Origin: Aldrovandia affinis
Taxonomy: Eukaryota > Chordata > Actinopteri > Notacanthiformes > Halosauridae
Direction: 5' to 3'
DNA: 64,000 bases
NCBI GenBank assembly: GCA_029706075.1
Contig: JAINUG010000033.1
Coordinates: 1,984,001-2,048,000 of the forward strand
Below, in pieces: positions 1 through 13,929 of the stretch. The translations under genes were made by a program, and so were the position numbers. The notes under the pieces are model-generated. The model saw nothing but the letters and a program-made list of their open reading frames with translations, was not told where the DNA came from and searched no databases. Each line of letters begins with the position of its first letter. The first letter of the stretch is position 1.

Positions 1-245
1 GTCTGTCTTTCTCACTCTCTTACTTCAGATCATTAAAACACAGGCTTGTTCCTGCATCTTCTCAAAGGCTCACCACACTTTATATACACCCTGGAATGGC
101 TTTATTTCAGGAGGAGACTGCACACACCACCGAGTTGAGTCAAGGGCTCCTTAAATTCCTGAACAGACAGAACTACGGTGGTGTCCTGTAGTAGCGGGAA
201 AAGGGGATCCGGTGACTTATGTAAGAGAACTTGATGAAGGGAAGG

Positions 246-267
246 TTTTTTTTTTTTTTTTTTTTTT
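246..267 (+). repeat. poly-T tract
   Basis: Uninterrupted run of about 22 T. It could be the A-tail of a retroelement inserted on the minus strand, but no element was recognised beside it. Confidence 0.9.
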
Positions 268-2015
268 GCTTCTCTACTGCAGGCTCAGTGGCACAGCAGA
301 GAAAGCAGTCGCCGGATTGTCCTTGCTCGACCTTACTTTCACTGTACATTGGCGCATTTAAGATGGCAAATGTTTCTCGTGGTTAAACATTTTAGTTGTA
401 CCCCAAAATTCTCTAAGAGGGAGCCTTGTGTTGTTGGTGCAGTTTTTATTTATTTATTCTCTCTCAGCGTGAGATGAGATGCCCTTCTACAATGAGGCAT
501 TCCTCTAATGCTCTGTAATCCAGGCCAAAGGCCCCTGATCCCCCTGTTCATTGTGAAGATGTATCTATTATATTTTTGTTCATGCCCCTTTGGCCATTTG
601 CTTTCCTCGTGTGATGTCATATCTATTGCCATATCCTCCTCTCAATTCCTTTGCGTATAACCCCGTTGTGTATTGATACTTGTACGCTGTACATCATTTT
701 TATTGGCAAAATAGGTCATGATGCCTACGGGAAATAGCCTGACCAGCGAATATTTAACTGACCAGCGATTATGAATTTATGCAATATGCCAGCCATCCGG
801 AGAAATAGTGACCAGGCCAGGGTGTAAAAAAATATATATATATCTGGCTAATTCAATGTGATTTATTGTGCCTTAAAATGAAAAAGGGGAATGTTGTATT
901 TTTAGCACAGACTTAGATCACCAGATGCCAGAAATCCCTTTCTAACAGAGTGCCCACAGGCATGCAAGAAACTAGTGCATGCATCCCCTGCACTAGACTT
1001 AATCTGGTCCCTCAGGTATCCATCCTATATGTTTTTAAAGCCGGCTAAAAAGCCGTGCTCAAAATATATTTGGCCATCTGTGGGGGGGAAATTTACGGCG
1101 TCAATTTTGGTTTTCCTTTTAGGAAATTAACAACCCTCAGCGAAGCTTAGAGGGGCAAAATGTGCCTTGTGAATTCTCATTGCAAAATAATGTGTTGCGT
1201 CCTGGTGCAAATCTGATGCCTCGCTCCCATTTGAATCAGCGTGAACAAACACGAGTACACACCAAATATAAAGTCTGCCTTTTTAGATAAACAGGCAATT
1301 TAAAAACCCAGCAGTGGGTATGGCTGTCTATTTGTCATTGTGCCGATTAAAGAACACTGATACATTCAGGGCCTGATCGTCGCAGTGCATAAGAGTGAGA
1401 AGAAATACAACTCTTTTCAATTGGTTTATTTATCACAGAAATGAAAACACAGGGAACGACGTACTAATATCAAAAGCAAATGGAATTAATATGTTCCATT
1501 ATTCTTAGTTTTTACTGCAGATGCCCCCCACCCCCTGTCCGTTTCTCCTCTGCCAGTCAGCATTCAAAAGGTTAACGTCCCTCCTCCCCTCCCTGCTCTT
1601 AAAAGCTATTCACGCGTATTTACCGGCCACATTGAGCTGCCGTTTTGATGTATCTGCTGATTAAGGCACAAAGCCCAGAGCCAGTTTCTGGCAGCACCAC
1701 GTCTCTGGTTCCGCCAGTGACTGTGAAGATTTGCGAGCAGCAGAGGCCCCATCCTGGCACTGCAGTCCCATGTATCTGCTCAAGCAAACGCTCGCATTTT
1801 ATTCAATTAGGGGAGGCCGCCTCATTGCTTATGATGAAGACGGATGGCTGTTTTGGTGTCCTGTGAGAGCCGACTTTTTCCGCAACGGCACACAGGTCCA
1901 CTGGCGCGGATGCATGGGCGGGGTGAGAGCTTGCGATGGGGTGGATGTCATGGTGCATTGGTCTTGTACAGCACACAATGTGGTGTGTGTAGATCATTTT
2001 GTTTGTTTGGTTTTT

Positions 2016-2045
2016 GGTGGGGGGGGGGGTGGGGGGGGGGGGCGG
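2016..2045 (+). repeat. poly-G tract
   Basis: About 30 bases of almost pure G with one T and one C. Such a run can form quadruplex structures and is prone to length variation and sequencing error. Confidence 0.85.
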
Positions 2046-3336
2046 CTCGAACAATGAGCCTCTATTTCTTTGACCTGGGATCCATTTTGTTCCTTTTGGA
2101 GTTCTGAATGTCAAATGCAGAACAGGAAGAACTGCACTTTGCAGTGTTATCTCGCATCTCAACCACTCATCACCCAAGGGTCTTCATTTTGTTTCTGTTG
2201 CCTGTTGTCTCTCTCCCGTGCTCTTAATCTCTTAATTCCTCCTTGTCCCTGCTGTGTGTGTCAAGGTAAACTTTGTTAAAAGACACACCTCATCTAAATC
2301 AAGTGTCATAGTTTCCACACATGCAGCTAAATTGAGTGGAAGAGTCACAACAATTGAGTTACGCGATGATTAATCCATTTAAAAACTTTTGAGATGAGTG
2401 ACTGTGTTCATTAAGGGTCTGTGAATACATCGCAGCCCATTAGTCCAAGTCAAAACTGTCAAATGTAATCTGAGACAATCATCGAAAAACAAATTTCAGT
2501 AAATGACTACCTTCTGCAGTTGGGGGAAAAGGCAAGGGGGGGAGGGGTATTTAAAAACCGAAATACTAGAAACAAGAATGTCAAAAAGATGTACCCATCT
2601 TCCAGTGTAATATGTGCCTTTTGTCATGGTTCTGTAGAAACCCAGAGATTGTGTCACATGGCGCCACTCCCTTGCACCAGCATTCAGTACAGTAAGAATA
2701 AAATTAAGTTACCACCATGAAGTAGTTTCCATGGCAACACAGCTTTGTGTCTTTATGTGTAAGATGGTGGATCCTTCCAGACTACCTAAGGAAACGGGGC
2801 TGGCAGAAGCAGACGGCTTACAGTGTGAAAACCTACCATCCCCATTGTGCAACTGGCCCTATGGCCCCCTCTCTTTCTCTGGATGGGAATGTGGCTTTGA
2901 TACCTCGCTGTTTCCCTAGGCCATGAGCTCCAGCTGGTCTGCTCACAGAATGAGGGCATGTGGGCACCTCCATGCCATGGTGCACTCACAGCAGGGAGGT
3001 GCAGTCTGCAGTCCCTTTTGCAAAAGAGGCACACTTAGCGCTAAATATGAGGGTCAAGTCCACATTAATCCAGAGAAATGGCTTTGGAGACCCCTGATAG
3101 AAACATGCATTGTTTATGAGCTGAAAAGACTTAAAACTCAGGAATACAATCGAGCAGTGTGTGTCCTCAGTCTTCAGAGGAATATCTTGCTGATCCTGGC
3201 TAATCCACAGAAAGAGCAGCAAGGTCTGATAAAGATAGAGTACACTGTAGTATGGTGTAGCCAAGCTCATCCCAGTATGGTAACGAGGCAGGGGCAGTGT
3301 CTTACAGCAGCCTAAGGGATCAATAAAGTCTCGGGT

Positions 3337-3540
3337 GATGTAGTTAAGGAAGAGGGCTGGTAACTGAAAGGTGGCAGGTTCAAATCCCAGGAGGGGTCCC
3401 GCCACTGTTCCCTGAGCAAGGTGTTAGACCCAAACTGCCCCAGTAAATATCCATCTGTAAAAATGTATAACACTCAAAATGTAAGGGCACCATGGACAAG
3501 GGTGTCTGCCACACTGATGGAATAATAAAACAATAAAGTA
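3337..3540 (+). mobile_element. tRNA-derived SINE with L2-like tail, old copy
   Basis: The head carries a B-box-like ggttcaaatcc at 3,377-3,387 with an A-box-like stretch about 35 bp before it. The body has the phrases 'ctgagcaaggtgttagaccc' and 'cagtaaatatccatctgtaa', typical of fish V-SINE-type elements. The tail contains tggacaagggtgtctgcc, a diverged form of the L2 3'-end signal (tggataagagcgtctgct) seen in better copies in this window. It ends in an AATAAA-rich stretch. No target-site duplication was identified, consistent with age. Confidence 0.6.
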
Positions 3541-5117
3541 TAGTTTAGACTAGTTTTAAAAACGGACATGGATATGAATTTCATTTGGATTTGGCTTAGA
3601 GAGTCACTTCATGTAACATCACAGAGCCAGCACTGCATCTCTGAAGCAGACCTAGCAACAAGACTGAAAGACAAAATACATTCAGTTACTTTTGTGATCA
3701 CAACGGTTCATTGTAAGAACATGTGAAAAGGACTGTCCCAGTAGCTATTTTACCATTATTTGTACTTGGGAGCCAACTCTGAATAAACAGTGCAACAAAC
3801 TCAATGTAATTTCCCTCAGAGAGCTTTTACTTGAAATTCTACTCATGAATGAAATGTAATTGGAGCTTCATATTCAGATGGGTCCAAAAGATTATATTTC
3901 TGAGATTCTGTTGCTCTTAAGCAGACATCGGCCAACGTTTAGATGACCAACAACAGCCAGATGTTTATCTTGACTTCTGCTCTGCTCCCTGAAAATGAAA
4001 CAATACTACAGTGTTCCAGAATCAGGCAGCTGCCGACGGCAACGACATTATTAGAATGCTACAGCAGACATCACCCAAGGTCAAACGCCAGCATGCAGAA
4101 GTATAGTCACAATACAATCTGTGCTGTACACCCATTTCAAGTGTTCGGAAATGTAATGCATCTCTATCTCCTGCTTTAATAAACATGTTTTACCATCCCG
4201 GGAGATAATAAGGCAGTTGAAACAGTCCAATCAGAGAGAAATGATAGTAGCATTCCCCTTTCTGTCTTCCTGTTTCAGGAGAGTACAAGGAGGTCATCTG
4301 TGCCTTTAATGAGGATTCTGGTTAATTTATGAAAATCAGCCTCTGAAAATAGTCTCCCTGGGAATCGCCCAGCCCCAAGGTTATTCCGCCCCTCCGACGT
4401 TAGCGCGAGCCTCTGCCTGCTTTTCTAGCACGAACATCTGTGCGTCGGACTGCGGGGAGTGAGCGACACGCTGATAAACATGTCACGCGCCTCCTCTTCC
4501 CTGACTGGTTCTCCTCTTGCCCACGGCCACTTGTTTCTTCCTGCTTCGATGGTCGGATGAGGGGGGTTCTACCTGCCTGTTAGACTGAACTCCTGCCTTC
4601 TTAATGATTCGGTTCTTTCCTCTCCTTTTCTTTTCACCGAACACAGTTCTACAGTCCGTTCATCTTTAATATGACTGTAGCGAAATACTTATGAAGATCA
4701 AACTATTGTAGCACAAGACTTTTGGTCTATGAAAAATGTATTATGTGCCTGTATGCGTATATGTTAAAATGCACACCCTATACGGGGTAGCCACCACAGT
4801 GTTCATGTGACGCAGCAAGAGGGAAATCTAGCATGCATGCTGAAAATTGGCAAGCTTTGCACTAGCTAATCAAAATTTAATGCTAAAGCCGCCAACATAA
4901 TGGTAGCTTATGCTTCATCCATTTAAGCAATTTTACTCTATGACCAAATGTTCTGGTACAGATTCAAGTTTACAGATTTTACATATGTCACCAGCAGCAC
5001 GTTTTTTTATTTTTTAGAATGGTCTTGCATACAAGAGAGGGGGGAATAGCCTGGCTTGTATAAGCTCACCTTCATGAATTCTAGTTTCGGCTTTGAGTCA
5101 AGCATTTTCATTGGGTG

Positions 5118-5240
5118 CAGCAGGGTAGCATAGTGCTTTAAGGACTGGACAAGCAGGCTAGAGTTTCAAATTCCACTGCTGCTGTACTATTGAGGAAAGC
5201 ACCTAAACTGAATTTCTCAGCTAGCTGTATACATGAACAA
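5118..5240 (+). mobile_element. tRNA-derived SINE fragment, same type as the copy at 3.3 kb
   Basis: The stretch gcagggtagcatagtgctt followed by a degenerate B box (gagtttcaaattcc, about 5,162-5,175) and a body reading ttgaggaaagcacctaaact is a diverged tRNA-derived SINE head and body. The L2-like tail is missing. It lies about 170 bp upstream of the gabra1 exon acceptor. Confidence 0.5.
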
Positions 5241-5302
5241 TATTTAAATTATGGAAGTCACATCTTCTTATCAAAACATACAAATAGAAACAAATAATAA
5301 TG

Positions 5303-5352
5303 CTACTACTACTACTACTACTACTACTAATAATAATAATAATAATAATAAT
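5303..5352 (+). repeat. ACT/AAT trinucleotide microsatellite
   Basis: About nine ACT units followed by about eight AAT units, sitting 57 bp upstream of the exon acceptor at 5,409. The translated glutamine- or asparagine-like frames across it are artefacts. Confidence 0.9.
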
Positions 5353-5356
5353 TTGA

Positions 5357-6244
<888 letters not shown>

Positions 6245-6562
6245 CAAAAGAAGAAGAAAGAGTCCCTCCTGAAGAAAAACAACACGTACACCGCTGCCAC
6301 GGCAACCGCCTTCGCCCCAAACATTGCCAGAGACCCTGGTTTGGCAACCATCGCCAAAAGTGCTCCCCCACCACCCAACGAGCCGAAAGAGGAGCCAAAA
6401 CCCAAGCCACCAGAGGCCAAGAAGACCTTCAACAGCGTGAGCAAGATCGACCGGATTGCCAGAATAGCCTTCCCCCTCCTGTTTGGAACCTTCAACCTGG
6501 TCTACTGGGCAACCTACCTGAACAAAAAACCCAAGATACAGGGCATGTTTCAGCCTCACTAA
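6245..6562 (+). CDS. gabra1: gabra1 terminal coding exon: M3-M4 loop, TM4 and C-terminus
   Basis: The exon opens in phase 0 after the acceptor cag and runs 105 codons to TAA at 6,560-6,562. It starts [15 protein letters not shown], matching the position of PKKVKDPLIKKNNTY in human alpha-1. The alpha-1 signature [11 protein letters not shown] follows, then a proline-rich stretch, [12 protein letters not shown], and TM4 ([19 protein letters not shown]). The large intracellular loop is the segment used for trafficking and gephyrin or kinase contacts in the family. Oddities compared with mammals are a run [17 protein letters not shown] in the loop and a different tail after TM4 ([13 protein letters not shown]). 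Together with the 203-bp exon this is the 3' end of a normal-looking gene; all other exons lie off the window to the left. Confidence 0.95.
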   Translation, partial: QKKKKESLLKKNNTYTAATATAFAPNIARDPGLATIAKSAPPPPNEPKEEPKPKPPEAKKTFNSVSKIDRIARIAFPLLFGTFNLVYWATYLNKKPKIQGMFQPH

Positions 6563-7290
6563 TCTCTATTTTCTCTTATTTTGTTTTGGGGTTTTTTCTT
6601 CGTCCAAATGTTTTGTTTAAGGAAAAAAAAGGTGTCTGAAGTGGTCCAGTTCCCAGTTGCTATATTGCTTCTATGTCACTCGAAAATATTATACCTTCAA
6701 GATAATCTCTTAGGATCTGAGCAATGTGGCAAAAATTTAATGGGAACCGTTTGGGGGGATTATGCTACTATATTAAAGAAAAATATGCTACAGTAATATA
6801 TACGCAAGAGAATGCTATTCTACAAATGCACATAGCCTAACTATTGTGAAAGATCTATTTTTGAGTTTGTTTTCTATTTTTTATTGTGCATTACACCATC
6901 AATACTTTAACCCATTTATGTGGAAAAAAGTATTATTTGCATGGGCTGGTTTTATTTATTTGTTTTTACAATGACCAGTCAACATCTGACAAATGGCCTA
7001 GGTTTTATAATCTTTCTTTCTTTAATTTAAGTCACATAATGCTACCTTGAATGAAAGTCGGATATTCTTCCATACCTTGTAGTCAATGTATTGGGTTTAT
7101 GATTTGTTATCATGAAAAAAATAATGAAATTAAAATCGAGATAGGGTTTCAGCAATAGCAATAAAAACATGTCTCAGTGGAAACAATTTAATTCCATTCA
7201 TGGACTTAAAAAAAGATTTAAAAAATCATCTGATTATTACATGCAACATTAAGCATACTATTTATTTAGTTTCATTGTAAATAAAAACAA
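6563..7290 (+). other. gabra1: Probable gabra1 3' UTR
   Basis: AT-rich sequence directly after the stop codon, with no inserted repeat. AATAAA hexamers at 7,160-7,165 and 7,280-7,285 are plausible cleavage signals. More AATAAA-like words lie further on, so the true end is not determined; alpha-1 transcripts in other vertebrates can have long 3' UTRs. Confidence 0.5.
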
Positions 7291-10200
7291 GTGTTAGAGA
7301 TGTCAATATTAAGTTTAAGCTTTGCAAAATGTAACTGTAAAATATAAATAATCTAAACATGGGAGAGAACAATTTTTTTGAAGATATCTGTGTGAAACGT
7401 TCAAAATAGTTGGTGTAAAGAGAGTATTTATTGGTTCACTTCTAACCCACTGTTTATTAACTACGTTAGTGTTCCATTAAATGCTGGTTTAAGTTGCCAG
7501 TGAATATTACAGATATAGAAATAAAATATATTCAAACTTATATATCTGTGTGTATGTACACACTTACAAATATGTTTAAGAATGGGATAGTGATGAATAA
7601 GAATGCAACTGTAATATCTAAATGTCGGAATGCGTTTTATATTTAGAATTAAATCACTCTTATCCTTTATTTTGGTTTCTGGTTTCTCTGGAATAGACAC
7701 TTATAAATGTTTCTAGGGCTTGGGGGAATCCCGGTAGGTTGTTTAGATGGAGCGCTGCCAAAGGCGAGATAAGGCAAAAACGCATTGAGAGTGAAGAGCA
7801 GTGCCTTTCAAGTTTTTCAGAGTTGAACTACCGTATGAAAGGCTGTTCCCTCCACTGCAAGACGTCCACCCAACTTATTCTCTATCCTTTCATGAGTTCT
7901 TCTCTTCTGTTGACCTTTCGGACAATGCTCAGAAAGTACCAGCTACACTGCCTTGTATCTTACACGCCCCTGGAAGATAAAGACAGTTTTTTTTTCCTTT
8001 TCTAACACATTTATAGCTGCTTGTCAATGAGAGAGAGAGAGATTGAGCACCAGCCTTATAGGTTAGTGCTATATCCTGGACATAATTAAGTCTTATAGTA
8101 TTATAATGATGATTAATGTTTTATTTTTATAGCATGAAGTCAGTCCCTCCTCCGAAAACACAGACAGACACCAAACCAAGGCAGACACAAATATATTTTT
8201 TTCTTTTTCAATTTTCACACTGAAAGCAAATATGAAAAGCAACTTTCCTTAGGCTAAGCCGCTTACCGTTTTCCATATCCTTTTTAAATTATGTTAATGT
8301 AGCAATATGTAATTAGTAAGGGCTTTTTTAAATCTCTACAAAAAAATGTTTAAACCAAGGACTCTGACTTTTTTGACCACAGATTGAAGGTGATGTTTTA
8401 CTTTTTTTTATTGCCCTGGTCTTAAATTAATCGAAAACCTGATTTCATTTAAGAAAACTACAATCCAAATCGAGAAGTGTGGGTTGGGGTTTGGAGGGGG
8501 GTGGGGGCTCTGTCCTAGGTTTTTGGTGTTTCAAGACAAGTTCTACTGGACATAGAGCAGCAGCAAATCAAACTGGACCACCATGACGATGTCAGGGTAT
8601 TTGAACATGGGCCACAGACAGGGTGAGTCAACCCACCTGGGACAGTGGGAGAGTGGGTCTTGTTTCGAGAGGGTGGGCCTGTTCCTACCACAGCAGGTTT
8701 TATGCAAGCGCACAGTTACAGAGTCCATTTGAATCTCTAGGGATGAAGACCCTTGAGATATGATGTATAAATGTATAGATATTTTGATTCAAATCTATTG
8801 TATGGATGTTTATTATCATGCCTAAAGTATATATATACATATATAAATATTTAATAATAATAATAATAATAGTAATAATGATAATAAATATTGTTTGTAT
8901 CAACCTATTGGTATGCATTTTGCACATTAGACGCATAATTTACATTTAAGTAGTCGGCTTTGTGCTATGCAAGAACAGCTTTGAACCACTTTAATTAGTT
9001 TTTTCTTTACCATTGTATTTAAATGAACCAGATATTGTATACAGCTTAACTCTTTACTAGAGACAATGTATCCTACTTAGCTTTTATCCATTGTTTTGCT
9101 ATATATTCACTAGCCAAAAAAGTATTACTTTCAAAATGTATCTAAATGGAGAGTTGGAGTGTCATTCATGGTTGATTCAGAAAATGAAAATGAATGTTAA
9201 TTAAACATTTATTCAGAGACATGGCAATAAAAATGGAAAATGTCATATTTCCTGGACGACGTATGATTAATCCACTAAATTCTTGTATTGCAAACACTAC
9301 CGTGAGAAATCAGTTGAAAATATTTAAGGACATAAACTCAGAATATGTCTAGTACTATGTAGAAATCATGTTGCTGTGTTACACAGAACAAGGTTTAGTC
9401 TGTAGACTCTGGCACTTTTTAAAAACAGTTTCACTTTAATCAGTGCAAAAAACGTTTTGCATGAATCTCTGCGATATCAGAAAAAAAAATTATGCTTGCT
9501 TATCATTACTAATTTGCAGTTGCTATATTACGCAAAGGTTTCAGTTCTTTTTGTTTGTTTGTTTGTTTGTTTGTTTTTTTCTAAATAAGATAACATTTTT
9601 TAAGCACATTTCCTGCTTTTCATAGTGGACAAGTGGCCATAGTTATATGGACACCCAAATTTGGAATTGTATAATATTACTGTACAACTTTACAAATGGT
9701 AATAATGGTAAAATGCTAGAGTCCTTTGTGCTCAAAGTAAACATGCTGTACTTCCCTGTACTCTTTCACATAGATTCAAGAATGTGTGGAATGTAAGTCA
9801 GTAACTGTATAAGTCACAATCCCTTCAATCAATGTGACCCCCCCCCATTTTAATGTCCCATTGCTTTGTATGGTCTCAGAAAGAACTTGCTTTTCAATCC
9901 TGGGTGTCTGCTAACATGGGCGTCTGCAACATTTTAAATAATTTTTTTGGTTGTCTGTGTTGTTTGATAAAAAGAAAAAAATATGGAAAAAAACTGGAGA
10001 CATGCAACCCAATTCTTAAGAAAGCACAACTGCTTAAGAATGCTTTCAGAGAGAGTGAGCACGACACTATGGTGCAGTCTCAGGTCTAGGTCCAGGCTGA
10101 TCGCGATTGGTGGATGTCCAGCCCAGCACATTGCACCGTCAATTATGTCGGTCTTCATATCTCAGAGAAAAGTGCAGCCCTTAATGGGCAATGGAATTAG

Positions 10201-12395
10201 GGTCATTTCAACAGCTTTAAAGGCAAATATCATGAATTATTCATGGGGAGGGAGGGGGTTGCTGGGTGTGGGTGGGAGGGAGTGTCACACATTCTGTAAT
10301 GTTTGGTTTTGTTATGGTATGGCCCTGTAGAATCAGATTCTCTGCATTAGACTTCAAATAAACAAGATTAAAAAAAGCGATGTTGACATTTTTATCAATG
10401 TTTAATAAATTACAAATGAGGCTAACAGGTGTTTTACATTTGTATCTTGCTTTGGTTTGGGGCTTAATCGACAGAAGGTATTTTGTCAAGCTTCATAAAT
10501 ACTATTAACTTACAGAAGGATACCAAGTGATCACATTTTCAGTCACACAACATTAAACATGGCTATTTTCCATTTTGAATATTACAACTTATAACCATGT
10601 CTAAAATAATGTGTAATATATTTGTGACTGCATTGTGGCATATTTTATCTTAATTTTAAATGTTCAGATCTGTTGAGCAGTCCTATTTTTGGAACACGTT
10701 TATATTACCAGCAATAGAAAAATTGTATCACACAAGATACATTCAGTTGTGAAGCCATTCTGATGCTGTTTGTGAATCCCAATTTCCCCCATAGGAATGG
10801 TGAGGTTTGGATTTTGAATTGTCCACATCTACAGTATGCTGTTGCTGTCCTGCTGTTGTCAGCTTTTCATCAGAAAATGCAATAGAAAGGCACAAAACAC
10901 AAAAGCAGAACAACAATCATTTTGCTTGCTCCACATTCAGCTTAAATAAACTTAATTGTTAGAATATAAATGGTTTCAGTTTTTTTCTATTTACATAAAG
11001 GTATTTTGCATGATGTATACAACATAAAACACTTAAAAAATGTAAGTCTAGATTCCCATCTCAGAACAAGACATCGTGTTCCAAGTCAAGTACATTAAAC
11101 ACTGATTCAGATGTATTGTTGCTTAAACTACAGATTAGGAAAGCTTGCCCACTCACACTGCATGTACTTAGTGAGGGTTCACTGAGGCTGGTCTATAGCC
11201 CTTTTTGGTTACACTTTATTGTAAGTAGGCAATTTCCACAAGTAATTACTTTGATGTCATAAAATCATTAAGTACATAGTACATTGTACCTACACTTAAT
11301 TATATGAGTTGAGGTTATGTTTAGGATATAGCTGGGCTACAGGCTTATAGGCTTAAATGTGCAGTAGGCATTATTCTTGGGGTCAAACTTAGAGGTAGGA
11401 TTGAGGTTATTTGGGTTTATTTTATATAGCACACTTCTAAATTGGATTATCAGAGAGATCTTAAAGCATAAGCGACATATTTTCAGAGCAGGTCAGACTG
11501 AATGTCACTGATATGGGTGCTAAGCAATGGACCTACTGTAGATTCTATACAAATCATATACAGGTATGTTTAAAACATACATTTTCACAGGTTGTCAACA
11601 GAGAAGCAACTTTCTAATTTGAAGTGTGTTCATTTACTTGGATCATTGTGATTACCATACAAAGTATGTAATAATTGATACAAGGGGAAAATATATATCA
11701 ACATGGAGGTAATAAACAAACAATTATCATATGATTGGCTGTTCTGTGTGCACTGTCCTACATTGTAACAATGTGCTTGGAAAGGCTGCCTCGGTTGTGG
11801 AGGAAAGTGGAAAAATAAGTGATGAGCTGTCCCCTGCTGTCCTGATGGTAATCCATTGTAAACCAGAATAAAAGAAAGTGGATACAGGAGCTAAAGACAT
11901 GTTAAGAAAGAAAGAGAAAAAAGAAAGAAAGACAATTAACATGCACAGCACCATGTATCTGAGATGTGCATGCGATGTCCATGTCAATTCAATTTGAATT
12001 CTGATGATTGTCAGAAAGGAAGAAGAGCAGTTTGTGCTGATGGAAAGCTAATTAGCAGAACCCCTTCACAGAGCAGATTGTTCGTTGTAACTTTTGAGCA
12101 AGGCAATGCTCTTGAAATGCCTTGATGTATTTCAGGTGGTTTGGAACATGAAAGCAGAGCCAAGGGAGAAGGTACACAGGCTGTTGTGTAAAACCTGACT
12201 TCTGTTCGTCAAGAATCATCCTCCCCTGTAACTGGGCAGCTTCTCTGTGTGTTTGGAATTAGCCATAGGGAATATCTTGTTAGTTTAGGGCTGCCAAGTG
12301 TCAGATTTAATTCTTCAGTCAATTAAAGATTCGATTTCTCTCATATTTTGAATGCAAGATCAAGCTGATGAACAGAAAATACATTCTTTCATAGC
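7291..12395. other. AT-rich 3' flank of gabra1, no gene recognised
   Basis: About 5 kb of low-complexity-leaning sequence. It holds an AAT tract (8,851-8,888), a TTTG tract (9,549-9,577) and a GAAA-rich tract (about 11,908-11,935). A stretch near 11,206 starts ggttacactttatt, a phrase common at the ends of fish MITEs, but I could not define a second terminus. Open frames here (for example 9,983-10,330) show no domain. Part of it may be extended 3' UTR. Confidence 0.5.
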
Positions 12396-12446
12396 CTTTT
12401 TTGTTCATCTTCACCAAGGGTGCCAATAATTCTGGAGGGCACCGTA
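12396..12446. mobile_element. Tc1-type MITE end fragment
   Basis: The phrase accaagggtgccaataattc followed by tggagggcaccgta is the terminus of a widespread fish Tc1/mariner family (ends near gccctccagaattattggca in the other orientation). Only this end is visible; the partner end was not found. Confidence 0.5.
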
Positions 12447-12841
12447 TATATAAACAAGGTTTCATTGTGTATACAAACAGTAACAATTAGACCTGAAAAT
12501 AGCAAGTATTCTGAAAACCACTCTGTATTTTGTTCCATATTCTATAAAAAGCAGTAATTGAGAAACACAGCAATAAAACAATCTAATTACAATGCAATCC
12601 AAAGCAGTCAACACATAGTAATTTATTGCGTTAAATGATGGTGATTTGGGGGAGGCCTGTTGTGAGGAGCCGAAAAGATGGCATCTTTATAAGTGACAAA
12701 GAACACAACAATACTGGCTTTTGGAACAATAACTATAGGGCCCAGTCATCTCCTGATCTTTACCTCAATGAATGGTTGCAATAGATTGGTGATAAAAAAT
12801 AAAATTAAAAGGCACTTTTTAAAATTCACAGAACATACCTC

Positions 12842-13193
12842 GGCGGCACGGTGGTGCAGTGGATAGCGCTGTCGCCTCACAGCAAGAAGGTCTCGGGTTC
12901 GAATCCAGGCCGGGGGCCTTTCTGTGCGGAGTTTGCATGTTCTCCCCGTGTCCGCGTGGGTTTCCTCCGGGTACTCCGGTTTCCTCCCACAGTCCAAAGA
13001 CAGTTATTGGAGAGTCTAAATTGCCCGTAGGTATGAGTGTGTGAGTGAATGGTGTGTGTGCCCTGCGATGGATTGGCGACCTGTCCAGGGTGTATTCCTG
13101 CCTCTCGCCCGGAACGCATGCTGGGATAGGCTCCAGCCCCCGCGACCCTGACCAGGAATAAGCGGCTTAGATAATGGATGGATGGATGGATGG
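12842..13193 (+). mobile_element. tRNA-derived SINE with GGAT tail and target-site duplication
   Basis: The element opens ggcggcacggtggtgcagtg, has an A-box region and a B box ggttcgaatcc (about 12,897-12,907), and ends in four GGAT units. It is flanked by a 12-bp direct repeat agaacatacctc at 12,830-12,841 and 13,194-13,205, showing retrotransposition. A second copy of the same family lies at 45,232-45,594. The GGAT tail suggests mobilisation by an RTE-type LINE, which is inference. The short frames read across it in either strand are not genes. Confidence 0.85.
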
Positions 13194-13397
13194 AGAACAT
13201 ACCTCCCATTTATTTGGGATGAATATTTTCATAAGAACAATGCCATCCTGTATTGAAGATACTTTTTACAATATTGCTTAATACTGTTGAAAAAATTAAA
13301 AAAGGTTTGAGTTCATGTTTAGCATCACCTTTCCAGATGAGATTACCTTGGTATGAACTGCATGTGTAGAACTTTTAAAATAATTCATTACACTCAT

Positions 13398-13896
13398 CAG
13401 GGGCCAAGATTAGGGTAAAAGTCATACTTGTCAAAGGGCAAGTATCTTAGAAAAGATACTTGTCCTTCCTAAAAGTTACTTGTCCTACTCGCGTGAGCTC
13501 ATGGGACTGTGTAGCAGTGAAGCTCTGATGGGTACCCACAGGTGGCATTAGCGACTAGTGTTCGGACTGTACAGTATATCATAACGTACACTCTAGTCGG
13601 GACTCGAACGAGAGATTTTTCCATTCCCAGCTAGAGTGTGGTATGGCAGCTAACATAATAGCTAGCTAATAATTCGCTTTTTTTGTGCCGCTTTTCCCAT
13701 TTGGAACTTTGGAAACATCCAAACGTGTTTGTTACGATGTGAGTGTAAAACAGAAATAGTTCCAGTTAGCTAATAAAAAAAAAAAAATCCTAAATTCACA
13801 GTCGTCAGCAGGACGATTACTTGGAAATCGAAGGTCGTCCTTCTTCATATTTAGTCGTCTGAGACTATAGGATGACTGCTAGGATCTGGGCCCCTG
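13398..13896. mobile_element. hAT-like MITE candidate
   Basis: Left end CAGGGGCCAAGAT and right end (inverted) CAGGGGCCCAGAT form short terminal inverted repeats of the hAT CAG-type. The interior is non-coding. An 8-bp target duplication is not clear; ctcat on the left and ctcgt on the right are only suggestive. It ends just before the LINE relic that follows. Confidence 0.45.
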
Positions 13897-13929
13897 CTCG
13901 TTAATCAGTCATTTGTGCCAAAACCTCTC

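Noticed and set aside
1803-2177. 124-codon minus-strand frame with a proline run
   Set aside because: The proline run is the poly-G tract read in reverse; no other support.
12842-13193. A functional tRNA gene at the B-box motifs
   Set aside because: The head lacks a full cloverleaf and is followed by SINE body and tail with target duplications. The same was decided for the SINEs at 29.0, 46.1, 56.9 and 61.8 kb.
12877-13209. Minus-strand frames with a PGFEPETF-like phrase
   Set aside because: They are the tRNA-like head of the SINE read backwards, a common false protein. The same applies to 45,267-45,713 apart from its first residues.
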